Positions 1-8,242 of a stretch of 64,000 nucleotides of DNA are shown in pieces. A program made the position numbers and the translations under genes. The notes under the pieces are model-generated. The model was not told the DNA's origin. It worked only from the letters and a program-made list of their open reading frames with translations, and did no database searches. The number at the start of each line of letters is the position of its first letter. Position 1 is the stretch's first letter. This DNA comes from Ancylobacter novellus DSM 506. Its GTDB lineage: Bacteria > Pseudomonadota > Alphaproteobacteria > Rhizobiales > Xanthobacteraceae. Location of the stretch: contig NC_014217.1 of NCBI RefSeq assembly GCF_000092925.1, positions 2,728,001-2,792,000 on the forward strand. The letters run 5' to 3'.

Positions 1-1
1 C

Positions 2-667
2 GGCGCCGCCCTCGGCCTGTGGATCTTCGCCTCCATCGCCGACGAGGTGGTGGAGGGCGAGACCCACGGCTTCGACGAGACGGTGCTGCTGGCCTTCCGC
101 GCGCCGGGCGATCCGGCCGATCCGCTCGGGCCGCGCTGGCTCGAGATCATGATGATGGACATCACCGCGCTGGGCAGCACCACGGTGCTGGCGCTGATCA
201 CCCTCATGGTGACCGGCTTCCTGGTGGTGGACCGCAAGCGCTCGGCGGCGCTGTTCGTGCTGGCGGCGACCGTGAGCGGCGGGACGTTGAGCTATCTGCT
301 CAAGCTCGGCTTCGAGCGCCCCCGCCCCGACCTCGTCGCCCATCTGGTCGACGTGTCGACGATGAGCTTTCCCAGCGGCCACGCCATGGGCGCCGCCGTG
401 ACCTACCTGACGCTCGGCGCGCTGATCGTGCGCACGGAAGCGAAGCGCCGGCTCAAGGCCTATGTGATCGGCATCGCCGTCGCCCTCACCCTCATCATCG
501 GGCTAAGCCGCATCTATCTCGGCGTCCACTGGCCGACCGACGTGCTCGCCGGCTGGTGCGCGGGCGGCGCCTGGGCGCTGCTGTGCTGGACCCTCGCCCT
601 CATCCTGCAGCGGCGCGGCAAGATCGAAACCGACGCCCCGGCCGGCGAGCCGCCGCCTGCGGGATGA
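2..667 (+). CDS. PAP2-family phosphatase, 5' end cut by window
   Basis: Membrane phosphatase of the PAP2 (type 2 phosphatidic acid phosphatase) family, probably acting on lipid phosphates or undecaprenyl diphosphate at the periplasmic face. The reading frame is open from base 2, and the residues before the first Met (AALGLWIFASIADEVVEGE) match the usual N-terminal stretch of the family, so the true start is upstream of the window. All three catalytic blocks are visible: KLGFERPRP (KxxxxxxRP), FPSGH, and SRIYLGVHWPTD (SRxxxxxH). Hydrophobic segments separate the blocks and a last one lies near the C-terminus. The tail is Pro/Ala-rich and probably cytosolic. Exact substrate cannot be told from the sequence. 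Confidence 0.9.
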   Translation, partial: GAALGLWIFASIADEVVEGETHGFDETVLLAFRAPGDPADPLGPRWLEIMMMDITALGSTTVLALITLMVTGFLVVDRKRSAALFVLAATVSGGTLSYLLKLGFERPRPDLVAHLVDVSTMSFPSGHAMGAAVTYLTLGALIVRTEAKRRLKAYVIGIAVALTLIIGLSRIYLGVHWPTDVLAGWCAGGAWALLCWTLALILQRRGKIETDAPAGEPPPAG

Positions 668-760
668 TCCGTATGGAAGCGCCATGGCGTTCGCCCCACA
701 GTCGGCTATCATCATGCCGGAGGGGGCCGGCAGAGCCACCCGTCACAGCAGGAGAAACGC

Positions 761-967
761 ATGGGCAACACCGCCGAGGGGCACCTGATCCCCGAGATGG
801 GCGTGATCGAGACCACCGAGTCCGACAACGTCCTGCGCTGGGACGGCACCAACCTCTATGTCGAGCAGGACGTCTTCCATAACGGCCAGCTCGTCCACCG
901 CCGCTACAAGCGCCGCGTGACCAAGCAGGTGGCGCAGGCGCTCGCCCTCATGCTGGCGCAGCACTGA
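761..967 (+). CDS. small conserved-looking hypothetical protein (68 aa)
   Basis: No family recognised. The start is supported by a Shine-Dalgarno-like AGGAG 7-8 bases before the ATG. The protein is soluble, has no signal peptide or membrane segment, and has a basic central patch (RRYKRR). It begins about 95 bases after the PAP2 stop on the same strand and could be cotranscribed. Base composition resembles its neighbours. Real coding is likely from the RBS and normal codon use, but the function is unknown. Confidence 0.55.
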   Translation: MGNTAEGHLIPEMGVIETTESDNVLRWDGTNLYVEQDVFHNGQLVHRRYKRRVTKQVAQALALMLAQH

Positions 968-1029
968 CCGCTCACCCTACCACTTCCACCCTCATGGCCG
1001 GCACGCCATGCGCCGGCGGAAAAGCTGGG

Positions 1030-1050
1030 TCCCCGGGTCAAGCCCGGGGA
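1030..1050. repeat. GC-rich palindromic intergenic element
   Basis: A perfect 8-bp inverted repeat (TCCCCGGG, loop TCAAG, CCCGGGGA) lies between two converging genes. The phrase 'gtcaagcccggggatga' resembles the core of the longer element at 4681-4789, so this is probably a degenerate copy of the same dispersed Rhizobiales palindrome family. It may also act as a bidirectional terminator, but it has no T-run on either strand. Confidence 0.5.
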
Positions 1051-1086
1051 TGAGGGAAGGGCTGGCACCCTCGCCGGCCCACGGCG

Positions 1087-1653
1087 TCAGATCCGCGCCA
1101 GCAGCCCGCCCAGCAGCACCAGTCCCGTCGGCCACAGCCCGAGCCGGGCCGCGCTGCCGATATGGCCGAGTTCGCCGACATCGGCGAGCTCGGCGCCCCA
1201 GGCGTCGGCGAAGGCGCGCGCCTGGTCGGGCTTCACCCGCGGATCGTCGCGCGAGGCGACGACCAGCGCCGGATAGGGCAGCGGGCCCAGCGGCATGGGT
1301 GAGAAATTGCGCACCACGTCGAAGGACGGGTCGGGATCGTCGACATTGGTCGGCGCCACGAGGAAGGCGCCGGCGACCTTCTCCCTCGCCAACTCCGGCT
1401 GCGCCGCCGTCCAGCGGATCACCGTCGCCACCCCGACCGAATGGGCGACGAGCACCACCCGGCGCGGGGCCGCGCGCACGGCCTGATCGAGCCGCCCGGT
1501 CCACGCGCCAACCTCCGGCCGGCTCCAGTCCTGCTGGATCAGCCGCGTCGAATTGGCGAAGGCGCCGAGCCAGTGCGACTGCCAGTGCTCGGCCGGCGCG
1601 TTCTCGCGGCCGGGCACGACGAGGAAATCGAAGGACGCGAAATCCACAGGCAT
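1087..1653 (-). CDS. RBBP9/YdeN-type alpha/beta hydrolase
   Basis: Small serine hydrolase of the RBBP9/YdeN family, 188 aa, the usual size. The nucleophile elbow reads VAHSVGV (G/A-H-S-x-G), the acid is likely in ASRDDPRV, and the His is in the C-terminal GELGHIG. The N-terminal motif FLVVPGREN with the following HWQSHW is typical of the family. The start at 1653 was chosen because GGGGGAG lies just before it and the family begins at this point; the longer open frame upstream runs into the neighbouring gene. The gene follows the MAPEG gene by 14 bases and is probably in the same transcript. The natural substrate is unknown for the family. Confidence 0.85.
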   Translation of the reverse strand: MPVDFASFDFLVVPGRENAPAEHWQSHWLGAFANSTRLIQQDWSRPEVGAWTGRLDQAVRAAPRRVVLVAHSVGVATVIRWTAAQPELAREKVAGAFLVAPTNVDDPDPSFDVVRNFSPMPLGPLPYPALVVASRDDPRVKPDQARAFADAWGAELADVGELGHIGSAARLGLWPTGLVLLGGLLARI

Positions 1654-1667
1654 AGCACTCCCCCGAA

Positions 1668-2066
1668 TCAGGCCGGACGCAGCACGGCGAACAGGATCAT
1701 CAGCACGCCGGCGAAGGAGACCGTCCACACCAGCGAGCGCAGATAGGGCACGCCGAAGGCATAGAGCGGCAGATAGAGGATGCGCGCGCCGAAATAGAGC
1801 CAGGCACCCCACAGGGTGAGGTCGCCGTCGCGCCCGGCGACATGCGCGATCAGCACGGCCGCGGCGAAAATCGGCAGCGTCTCGAAAAGGTTGGCCTGCG
1901 CCCGCCGCAGCCGCGCCGTGACCACGCCGACCGGCGGGCCGGGCTCGTCGCGCGGGCTGGCATTATAGGCGATGCCGGTCTCTCCATTGCGCAGCATCGC
2001 GGGCAGGAGCACCTGTACCAGAGCGAGCACCAGCGTCCAGGCAAGCAGCGTGAGTTGCATCGTCAT
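1668..2066 (-). CDS. MAPEG-family membrane protein
   Basis: Membrane protein of the MAPEG superfamily (membrane-associated proteins in eicosanoid and glutathione metabolism), about 132 aa with four predicted hydrophobic helices. Family hallmarks are the NGETGIAYNASPRDEP stretch after helix 1 and RAQANLFETLPIF at the start of helix 2, the region that contributes to glutathione binding in characterised members. The start at 2066 (MTMQLTLL) is preferred because the first helix begins there; the open frame extends 14 codons further without an obvious RBS. It is followed by the RBBP9-type hydrolase at 14 bases. Bacterial members are mostly uncharacterised. Confidence 0.85.
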   Translation of the reverse strand: MTMQLTLLAWTLVLALVQVLLPAMLRNGETGIAYNASPRDEPGPPVGVVTARLRRAQANLFETLPIFAAAVLIAHVAGRDGDLTLWGAWLYFGARILYLPLYAFGVPYLRSLVWTVSFAGVLMILFAVLRPA

Positions 2067-2139
2067 GATAGAATCAACCGCAGGGGAAAAGTCCGAAAAC
2101 CATCGCAATTCGGGCGCGGCGCGCTACATTTAACCCATC

Positions 2140-2688
2140 ATGGCAAAGCAGAAACAAAAGAAAAGGCAGCCGACGGACGGGCGCCCGCTGGAGCAGATAG
2201 CGGCCCTGCCTTTTCGCATCGCGGAGAACGGCGAGATCGAGGTCCTGGTGATGACGTCGCGCGAGACGCAGCGCGTCGTGATCCCCAAGGGCTGGCCGAT
2301 GAAGAACCGCAAGAGCTGGACCTCGGCCAAGATCGAGGCGCGCCAGGAGGCGGGCGTGATCGGCGAGATCGGCCGCAAGCCGATCGGCCAATACCGCTAC
2401 TGGAAGCGGCTCGAAGGCTTCTTCGCGCTGGTGAAGGTCGCGGTCTATCCGCTGGCCGTGCGCCGCCAGCTCGCCGAATGGCGGGAGCGGCACGAGCGCT
2501 CGCAGGTCTGGCTCCCCGCCGAGGACGCCGCGCTGCTGGTCGACGAGCCGGAGCTCGGCGCGCTCATCCTCGAATTCGGCCAGTCGCGGGAGGCAAGGCG
2601 CCTGACGCGCCAGTCCGGCTCCGCGCCCGACGACGACGAGAACCGGCGGCAACGGGCCGAGCGCGGCGTCACATCCGCGAATGCCTGA
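2140..2688 (+). CDS. Nudix-fold protein with degenerate Nudix box
   Basis: The protein (182 aa) matches Nudix hydrolases of the diadenosine/diphosphoinositol polyphosphate type in its order of strands: LPFRI..., VLVMTSRETQRVVIPKGWPM, YWKRLEGFFALV, and a late helix. The catalytic helix is eroded. GX5EX7REUXEEXGU here reads G-W-P-M-K-N-R, then I-E-A-R-Q-E-A-G-V, so the first Glu is Arg, the Arg is Ile and one metal-binding Glu is Gln; only two acidic positions remain. The C-terminus is a charged, disordered tail. It is probably a weakened enzyme or a nucleotide-binding protein. The start follows a lysine-rich N-terminus and is the first Met. Confidence 0.75.
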   Translation: MAKQKQKKRQPTDGRPLEQIAALPFRIAENGEIEVLVMTSRETQRVVIPKGWPMKNRKSWTSAKIEARQEAGVIGEIGRKPIGQYRYWKRLEGFFALVKVAVYPLAVRRQLAEWRERHERSQVWLPAEDAALLVDEPELGALILEFGQSREARRLTRQSGSAPDDDENRRQRAERGVTSANA

Positions 2689-2759
2689 CCTTTCCATAAG
2701 CGTCCGAGCCGCGCGCTTGGCAGCGTGCGGCTCGGCGCCGGATCATCCGTGGCGGATCG

Positions 2760-3167
2760 TCAGTTGATGATCTGCACCACGCGGTGGGTCGACGGATCGA
2801 CCAGCACGGTACGGTCGTTCACCACGGTGTAGCGGTACTGCGTGGTGCCGTATTCGGCCGGCACCTCGTAGTAGCGCACGCCGCTGGTGGGCAGCTCGGT
2901 GCCGACCACGACCTCGCGCTGATAGGTGTAGGACGGCACGCGCTCCTGCACGACGTACTGGCGGAAGCGCGCCCGATGATCGTCGGAGATGCCGCCGATC
3001 ACCGCGCCGGCCACGCCGCCGACCACGGCCCCTACCGGGCCGCCGACGATCGCGCCGCCGACAGCGCCGGTGGTCGCGCCGGCCGCAGTACCGGCACCAT
3101 CCTGAGCATTCGCTACCACAGGAGCAGCAACGAGCAGCGAAGCCGCAATAATCGCATGACGTATCAT
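2760..3167 (-). CDS. DUF1236 exported protein
   Basis: Secreted or envelope protein of 135 aa with a signal peptide (MIRHAIIAASLLVAAPVVANA, cleavage after ANA-Q). A Gly/Ala-rich glycine-zipper-like segment (GGAIVGGPVGAVVGGVAGAVIGG) is followed by a DUF1236 domain, which contains the phrases YYEVPAEYG and RTVLVDPSTHRVVQII. Such proteins are common in Rhizobiales, often stress-induced, and have no known activity. AGGAG lies 7 bases before the ATG. The gene stands alone. Confidence 0.85.
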   Translation of the reverse strand: MIRHAIIAASLLVAAPVVANAQDGAGTAAGATTGAVGGAIVGGPVGAVVGGVAGAVIGGISDDHRARFRQYVVQERVPSYTYQREVVVGTELPTSGVRYYEVPAEYGTTQYRYTVVNDRTVLVDPSTHRVVQIIN

Positions 3168-3278
3168 GGTAATCTCCTAATGCCCCTTACCCGTTGTTCG
3201 CTGCGATACAACGGATTTAGCGAGATTCAGTTCCATCAATAGGAACGTTATGCTCGCAATGGTCGGAGAAAGCCGCGC

Positions 3279-4532
3279 CTACGTTGCGGTATCGGAGACG
3301 GATACGTCGACCGAGAATAGGCGTCCTCTTTCCGCGAACAGCACGAACGCGACCGCGGCAAGCGACAGCATGACGAAGCCCATGGTCAGCGGCAGCGTCG
3401 TGCCGTCGAAATGCTGGCCGAGCGCGAAGCCGAGCAGCGCCCCGCCGGCGGTGGAGACGAAACCGAGCACCGACGACGCCGTTCCGGCGATGTGACCCAC
3501 CGGCTCCATGGCCATCGAATTGAAGTTCGACACCATGAGGCCGAAGAAGAACATCATCGCCCCCTGCAACGCGGAGAACGTCCAAATGTTCTCGGCGCCG
3601 GCGAGCACGACGGCGGCGTGCACCAGCGTCACCGCGCAATAGCCGAACAGCGCCGTATGCGAGACCCGGCGCATGCCGAGCTTCTCGACCACTCGGGCAT
3701 TGAGCAGCGAGGACGCCGCCATGAACACGGCGATCATCGCGAAGATCAGCGTGAACAGCTCGGCCGACTTGAAGGCGTCGGCGAATACCTGCTGGGCCGA
3801 GTTGATGAAGCCGAACAGGCCGCCCATCACCATGGTCATGGCCAGCACGTAGCCGACCGTCACCCGGCTGTGGATGATCAGGTCGAAGGCATGCGTGATG
3901 GCGCCGAGCGAGATCGGCGAGCGGTCCTCGGGATGCAGCGTCTCGGGCAGCCGCGTCAGCGTCCACACGAATAGGATGCCGCCCAGCAGGCAGAGCATCA
4001 GGAAGATCGCCCGCCATGGCGCGACCAGCATGATCGCCTGGCCGATGGAGGGGGCGAGGATCGGCACCGACAGGAAGACCAGGAAGGCGAGCGACATCAC
4101 CCGCGCCATGTGCGAGCCGGAATAGCAGTCGCGCACGATGGTGATGGCGAGGATGCGCGTCGCCGCCGAGCCGACGCCCTGCAGCGCCCGCGCCGCCAGC
4201 ATCACCTCCAGCGAGCCGGCGAACAGCGCGCCGACCGAGGCGATGGTGTAGAGCGCGAGGCCGAACAGCAGCACCTTGCGGCGGCCGAAGCGGTCGGCCA
4301 GCGTGCCGTAGATGAGCTGGGCGCCGCCGAAGCCGAGCAGATAGGCGGTGATGACGAGCTGGGTGTGGTTGGCGGTGTCGATGGCGAGCGACTGGCCGAT
4401 CTGCGGCAGCGCCGGCAGCATGGAATCGATGGCGATGGCGTTGGTCGCCATCAGCCCGGCGATGAAGGCCACGAATTCGCGGAAACCCATGCCGGGATGA
4501 GGGTTCTCCGGCGCGGGGGCAGACCTTTTCAT
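3279..4532 (-). CDS. Bcr/CflA-type MFS drug exporter
   Basis: Twelve-helix major facilitator of the DHA1 group, 417 aa, the normal length for Bcr/CflA bicyclomycin/chloramphenicol resistance proteins. The motif A region reads YGTLADRFGRRKVLLFG between helices 2 and 3, and RALQGVGSAATRI gives motif B in helix 4. PILAPSIGQ in helix 5 is motif C, the antiporter signature. The start at 4532 leaves about 20 polar residues before helix 1; a longer frame exists but its upstream part looks like intergenic repeat. Likely proton-coupled export of small hydrophobic compounds; the substrate cannot be predicted. Confidence 0.88.
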   Translation of the reverse strand: MKRSAPAPENPHPGMGFREFVAFIAGLMATNAIAIDSMLPALPQIGQSLAIDTANHTQLVITAYLLGFGGAQLIYGTLADRFGRRKVLLFGLALYTIASVGALFAGSLEVMLAARALQGVGSAATRILAITIVRDCYSGSHMARVMSLAFLVFLSVPILAPSIGQAIMLVAPWRAIFLMLCLLGGILFVWTLTRLPETLHPEDRSPISLGAITHAFDLIIHSRVTVGYVLAMTMVMGGLFGFINSAQQVFADAFKSAELFTLIFAMIAVFMAASSLLNARVVEKLGMRRVSHTALFGYCAVTLVHAAVVLAGAENIWTFSALQGAMMFFFGLMVSNFNSMAMEPVGHIAGTASSVLGFVSTAGGALLGFALGQHFDGTTLPLTMGFVMLSLAAVAFVLFAERGRLFSVDVSVSDTAT

Positions 4533-4680
4533 CGTCAATCCAAAGCTGGGAAGGCGGGCAAGGCTCGCCTTATCGCGCAAAAGCGCGCCCCTCCCTATGG
4601 GCTGGAAGCCACATCCGAGGGCAATCGTCGCAAAAAACCTCACAAGACCGCGAGTTTTGAGAGGCCGAAGCGGCGGAAAC

Positions 4681-4789
4681 GTCATCCCGGACGGCCGCAG
4701 GCCGATCCTTGGCCCGGGGATCCACGACTTGGATCGGGTGCGCAGGCATCACAGAAGTCGTGGATGGCCGGGCCAAGCCCGGCCATGAC
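4681..4789. repeat. long palindromic dispersed element
   Basis: An imperfect inverted repeat of about 109 bp in the gene-free gap between the MFS and DctM genes. The left arm starts GTCATCCCGG and contains ggcccggggatccacgactt. The right arm contains aagtcgtggatggccgggcc and ends CCGGCCATGAC. Elements of this layout are frequent between genes in Rhizobiales genomes and form long hairpins in RNA. It might serve as a transcription stop for either flanking gene. Confidence 0.7.
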
Positions 4790-4810
4790 GGCGCTCCGTC
4801 GGGATACCGT

Positions 4811-4866
4811 GCGCCCGGACGAGCCTCCTTCGAGGCCCGGCTTGCGCCGGGCACCTCAGGATGACG
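4811..4866. repeat. second dispersed palindromic element
   Basis: A shorter element right after the first one, with the hairpin GCCCGG-CTTGCG-CCGGGC at 4835-4852. It is flanked by GAGCCTCCTTCGAGG and CCTCAGGATGACG, a combination seen repeatedly between Rhizobiales genes. It lies 33 bases beyond the dctM stop codon and could end dctM transcription, though no T-run is present. Confidence 0.55.
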
Positions 4867-4898
4867 TAGCTCCTATGGCAGCAGAGTAAGAGCCCGCC

Positions 4899-6311
4899 TC
4901 AGAACTGCGGCGGGCCCATGTCGAGGCCCGGCGCGTCGATCTGCGGGATGTTGAGCTCGATGGTCGAGGGATCGACCGTCGGACCCGCGCTGACCCAGTA
5001 GGTCACCGCCTCCGGCCACATGATGACGACCACCACCAGGATGAGCTGCATCGCCAGCCACGGGATCGCGCCCCAGTAGATCTGCGAGGTGCGGATCGAC
5101 TTGGGGGCGATGCCGCGCAGGTAGAACAGCGCGAAGCCGAAGGGCGGGTGCATGAAGGCGGTCTGCATGTTCACGCAGAGCAGCACGCCGAACCAGATCA
5201 GGTTGATGTCGAGCTTGATCGCCACCGGCACCAAAAGCGGCACGATGATGAAGGCGATCTCGAAGAAGTCGAGGAAGAAGGCGATGAAGAAGACGAAGAT
5301 GTTGACGAAGATCAGGAAGCCGACCCGCCCGCCCGGCAGCTGCGCCAGCATGTGCTCAATCCACAGCGCCCCGTCCATGCCCTGGAAGACCAGGCTGAAC
5401 ACGGTGGCGCCGATGAGGATGAACACCACCATGGCGGTCAGCCGCATGGTCGAGGACATGGCCTGACGCACCAGCGCCCAGGTGAGGCGGCGATGCAGCG
5501 CGGCGAGCACGATGGCGCCGACCGCGCCCATGGCGCCGGCCTCGGTCGGGGTGGCGAGGCCCATGGCGAGCGTGCCCAGCACCAGCATGATCAGCACGAT
5601 GGAGGGGATCATGCCCCACAGCACCTGGCGGATCAGCGGCCAGCCGCCCTCCCCGATCGCCTCGGGCGGCAGCGGGGGCATGTGGTGCGGCTTCACCAGC
5701 GAGAGCACGAACACATAGCCGATGAAGATCGCCACCTGCAGCAGCGACGGGCCGATGGCGCCCAGATACATGTCGCCCACCGGCTTGCCGAGTTGCTCGG
5801 CGAGGATGATCAGCACCAGCGAGGGCGGGATGAGCTGGGTGATGGTGCCCGACGCGGCGATGACGCCGGTGGCGAGCTTCTGGTCGTAGCCGTAGCGCAT
5901 CATGACAGGCAGCGAGATCACGCCCATGGCGATGACCGAGGCCGCCACCGTGCCGGTGATGGCGCCCAGGATCGCGCCGACCACGATCACCGCATAGGCG
6001 AGGCCGCCCGGTATCCGGCCGAACAGCTTGCCGGTACCCTCGAGCAGGTCCTCGGCGAGGCCGCAGCGCTCGAGGATCGCCCCCATGAAGGTGAAGAAGG
6101 GGATGGCGAGCAGCAGGTCGTTGGAGATGATGCCGTAGAAGCGCAGCGGCAGCGCCTGCAGGAAGCTCGGGTGGAAATGATCGGTGATGATGCCGATCGT
6201 GCCGAAGAACAGGCCCACCGCGACCAGCGAAAAGGCGACCGGGAAGCCGATGATCATGAAGCAGATCATGCCGGCGAACATCAGCGGGGGCATCACGCCG
6301 TAGGAGAACAT
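4899..6311 (-). CDS. dctM: TRAP transporter large permease (DctM)
   Basis: Large membrane subunit of a tripartite ATP-independent periplasmic transporter, 470 aa with 12 or more hydrophobic helices, the channel-forming part of the system. It has the DctM hallmarks, for example AIPFFTFMGAILERCGLAEDLLEG, GGLAYAVIVVGAILGAITGTVAASV, and AASGTITQLIPPSLVLIILAE. The sequence is closest in style to the mannitol/chloroaromatic (FcbT) branch. The small subunit lies 60 bases upstream on the same strand. No DctP-type binding protein gene is next to the pair, so the substrate is unknown and the binding protein must be encoded elsewhere. Confidence 0.92.
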   Translation of the reverse strand: MFSYGVMPPLMFAGMICFMIIGFPVAFSLVAVGLFFGTIGIITDHFHPSFLQALPLRFYGIISNDLLLAIPFFTFMGAILERCGLAEDLLEGTGKLFGRIPGGLAYAVIVVGAILGAITGTVAASVIAMGVISLPVMMRYGYDQKLATGVIAASGTITQLIPPSLVLIILAEQLGKPVGDMYLGAIGPSLLQVAIFIGYVFVLSLVKPHHMPPLPPEAIGEGGWPLIRQVLWGMIPSIVLIMLVLGTLAMGLATPTEAGAMGAVGAIVLAALHRRLTWALVRQAMSSTMRLTAMVVFILIGATVFSLVFQGMDGALWIEHMLAQLPGGRVGFLIFVNIFVFFIAFFLDFFEIAFIIVPLLVPVAIKLDINLIWFGVLLCVNMQTAFMHPPFGFALFYLRGIAPKSIRTSQIYWGAIPWLAMQLILVVVVIMWPEAVTYWVSAGPTVDPSTIELNIPQIDAPGLDMGPPQF

Positions 6312-6371
6312 GAAGGGCTCGCGGCTGGTGGGATCGGGAGATCGGGCGGGACGGGGCGGCGCGGGTCGCCG

Positions 6372-6917
6372 CTACTGCAGCGGCTTCTCGTATTCGGTCT
6401 CGATCTCGATCGCGCCGGTGAGCGCGGCCACGCGCTTTATCAGCTCCGAGATGCCCTGCACGGTGAGCAGCGCGAAGCCGAGCGGCAGCAGGAGCTTGGC
6501 CGGCCACAGGATCAGCCCGCCGGCATTCTGCGACATCTCGTCGGAGACGAAGGACTGCCAGAAGAAGGGGAAGCTCAGGAAGGTGAGGTAGATGCCCGCC
6601 GGGATCAGGATGAGGACGAAGCCCAGCGTGTCGATCCACAGCCGCCCGCGCGGCGACAGCGACATGTAGAGCAGGTCGACGCGCACATGCTCGTTGCGCT
6701 GGAGCGTGTAGGGCGCGCCGAGCAGCACCACCGCGCCGAACAGGTACCACTGGATTTCCAGCAGCCCGTTGGTCGAATAGCTGAGCAGATAACGCACCGT
6801 GGCGTTGCCGGCGCTGATGAGGCAGGCGATCAGCACGCAGTAATCCGCGAGACGCCCGAACCTCTCGTTCAACGCGTCAATGGCGCGGCTGAAGGCCAGC
6901 AGCCCACCCATTCGCAT
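6372..6917 (-). CDS. dctQ: TRAP transporter small permease (DctQ)
   Basis: Small membrane subunit of the same TRAP transporter, 181 aa with four hydrophobic helices. NATVRYLLSYSTNGLLEIQWYLFGAVVLLGAPYTLQRNEHVRVDLLY is the diagnostic region of DctQ. The start at 6917 is chosen because GAGGGGG lies directly before it and the first helix starts about 20 residues in; the next ATG two codons later is equally possible. The open frame runs 53 codons further upstream but that part has no DctQ similarity. Cotranscribed with dctM. Confidence 0.88.
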   Translation of the reverse strand: MRMGGLLAFSRAIDALNERFGRLADYCVLIACLISAGNATVRYLLSYSTNGLLEIQWYLFGAVVLLGAPYTLQRNEHVRVDLLYMSLSPRGRLWIDTLGFVLILIPAGIYLTFLSFPFFWQSFVSDEMSQNAGGLILWPAKLLLPLGFALLTVQGISELIKRVAALTGAIEIETEYEKPLQ

Positions 6918-7249
6918 TCCCCCTCGCTTGCCGTCGACTTTTGTCGTTGCGGTCGAAAGGGCTGCATCGCCGCCTCCGCCGATCAGGGCAAGATAGACCA
7001 TCGTCTCAGGCAATTTAACCCGCCCCGCGCCACACCGGGCTTTAAGGAGATCAAACGGTGGCAAGGTGTTGCGCATATGCCCGCGGGCGGCCGGCGCCGT
7101 CGGGCAGACGTGCCGTTACGGCAACCGGCGAGCGAAACCAGGCGGCAAGACTGCCGCCGATAGAGGAAAAGGAGTGCGCGGACTTAAGGCGCCCGTCACG
7201 AGGAACAGCGTTCCTCACGCCGCGTTGCCTCTCCAGGGAGGGGACGACC

Positions 7250-7534
7250 ATGATGAAATCCGTCATTTCGCTTGTGACTGGATCGCTGATGCTGGCGGCC
7301 GCCGGCGCTCCCGCGTTCGCACAGACCGCAGGGCAGCAATCCGACCGCCCGGGAATGTCGCGGCCGCCGGCGGGCAGCCCCACTCGGGAACAACCGTGGG
7401 ACCCGTCCGCGCCGAATCCGGTGACCGGGGTGGTGCAGCCCCCGCCGGGACCGCCGCCGGAGGGAACCGCAGCCGACATCAAGCTGCCGGACTGCGCCCC
7501 GCCGAACTGCGGCACGCCCCGGATCATGGAATAG
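7250..7534 (+). CDS. small exported proline-rich protein
   Basis: A 94-aa protein with a clear signal peptide (MMKSVISLVTGSLMLAAAGA..AFA-Q). The mature part is rich in Pro and Gly with two cysteines near the end (PDCAPPNC) that could form a disulfide. No known domain. GGGAGG precedes the ATG by about 8 bases. It is transcribed divergently from dctQ and convergently with the PRC-barrel gene. Function unknown. Confidence 0.7.
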   Translation: MMKSVISLVTGSLMLAAAGAPAFAQTAGQQSDRPGMSRPPAGSPTREQPWDPSAPNPVTGVVQPPPGPPPEGTAADIKLPDCAPPNCGTPRIME

Positions 7535-7560
7535 CGGGCGCGAACGATCCGGCGACTGCG

Positions 7561-7579
7561 CGCGCGTCCCGGACGCGCG
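7561..7579 (+). terminator. GC hairpin after small exported protein gene
   Basis: Almost perfect palindrome (CGCGCGTC-CCG-GACGCGCG) 26 bases after the stop codon of the 7250-7534 gene. There is no T-run, so intrinsic termination is not certain. Confidence 0.35.
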
Positions 7580-7628
7580 CGAGGGCTGTTGCGTGCCGCG
7601 TCGCCGTTTGCGGCCCGGAGGTGGCGAG

Positions 7629-7661
7629 AAAAAACCCCGCCCTCCGGCGGAGAGCGGGGTC
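7629..7661 (-). terminator. intrinsic terminator of the PRC-barrel gene
   Basis: Read on the minus strand, a GC-rich hairpin (ACCCCGCTC...GGGCGGGGT) is followed directly by TTTTTT. It starts 23 bases beyond the stop codon of the PRC-barrel gene, which fits a rho-independent terminator for that gene. Confidence 0.8.
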
Positions 7662-7683
7662 ATGACCGGCGCGGAAGCGGGGA

Positions 7684-8079
7684 TCAGTCGTCGAACTTCC
7701 CTTCGTACTTGAACTCGGGCATCGCCTTGAGCTGTTCGCGCGTCAGCGTGCTGGTGCCCTTCCATTCCTTGGCGGAGCCGTCGAACGTCACCTTCACCGC
7801 ATTCGGCGGGACCACGACATAGCGGTCGCCCATGCCGAGGAAGCCGCCGACCGAAAGCACCAGCCCTTTCGCATTCATCGAGCTGTCGAGCACGAGGTCT
7901 TCGATCTCGCCGACATCCTCATTGGCGGCGTTGTTGACGTCGAGCCCGACGAGGTTGGAGGCGAGCGCGTCGCTCGGGCCCACGGCGACGTTGGCGGTCT
8001 CGGTGATCGGCGTCTGCGCCAGCGCGGGGGCGGAAAGCAGGGCCGCCGCCGCGGCAAGGCCGATGATGTTCGCGCGCAT
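7684..8079 (-). CDS. exported PRC-barrel domain protein
   Basis: A 131-aa protein with a signal peptide ending at ALA-Q and a PRC-barrel domain. The domain is shown by SNLVGLDVNNAANEDVGEIEDLVLDSSMNAKGLVLSVGGFLGMGDRYVVVP, the usual layout of PRC proteins secreted by Rhizobiales. The ATG at 8079 has AGGGAG 8 bases upstream; a TTG codon just before it is a weaker candidate. A terminator follows the gene. Such proteins are assumed to help in envelope or stress functions, without biochemical proof. Confidence 0.85.
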   Translation of the reverse strand: MRANIIGLAAAAALLSAPALAQTPITETANVAVGPSDALASNLVGLDVNNAANEDVGEIEDLVLDSSMNAKGLVLSVGGFLGMGDRYVVVPPNAVKVTFDGSAKEWKGTSTLTREQLKAMPEFKYEGKFDD

Positions 8080-8242
8080 CAAGCATACTCCCTAACAATT
8101 GGACGCCACGCCGGCGTCGCGTGCTCAACGCGGGTGGCGGGCCAGCGTTCCGGCGTGAAATCGGGGTGCAACGAAGGGGAGAAAAAGATCATCCCGAGCT
8201 GGAACCCGCCGCGCCGTCAATCACTTAAATCGGGTTCGGCCG

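Noticed and set aside
5148..7163. 671-codon open frame on the plus strand opposite dctM and dctQ
   Set aside because: Extremely rich in His, Asp, Glu and Arg with no RBS; it is the antisense image of two clear membrane protein genes.
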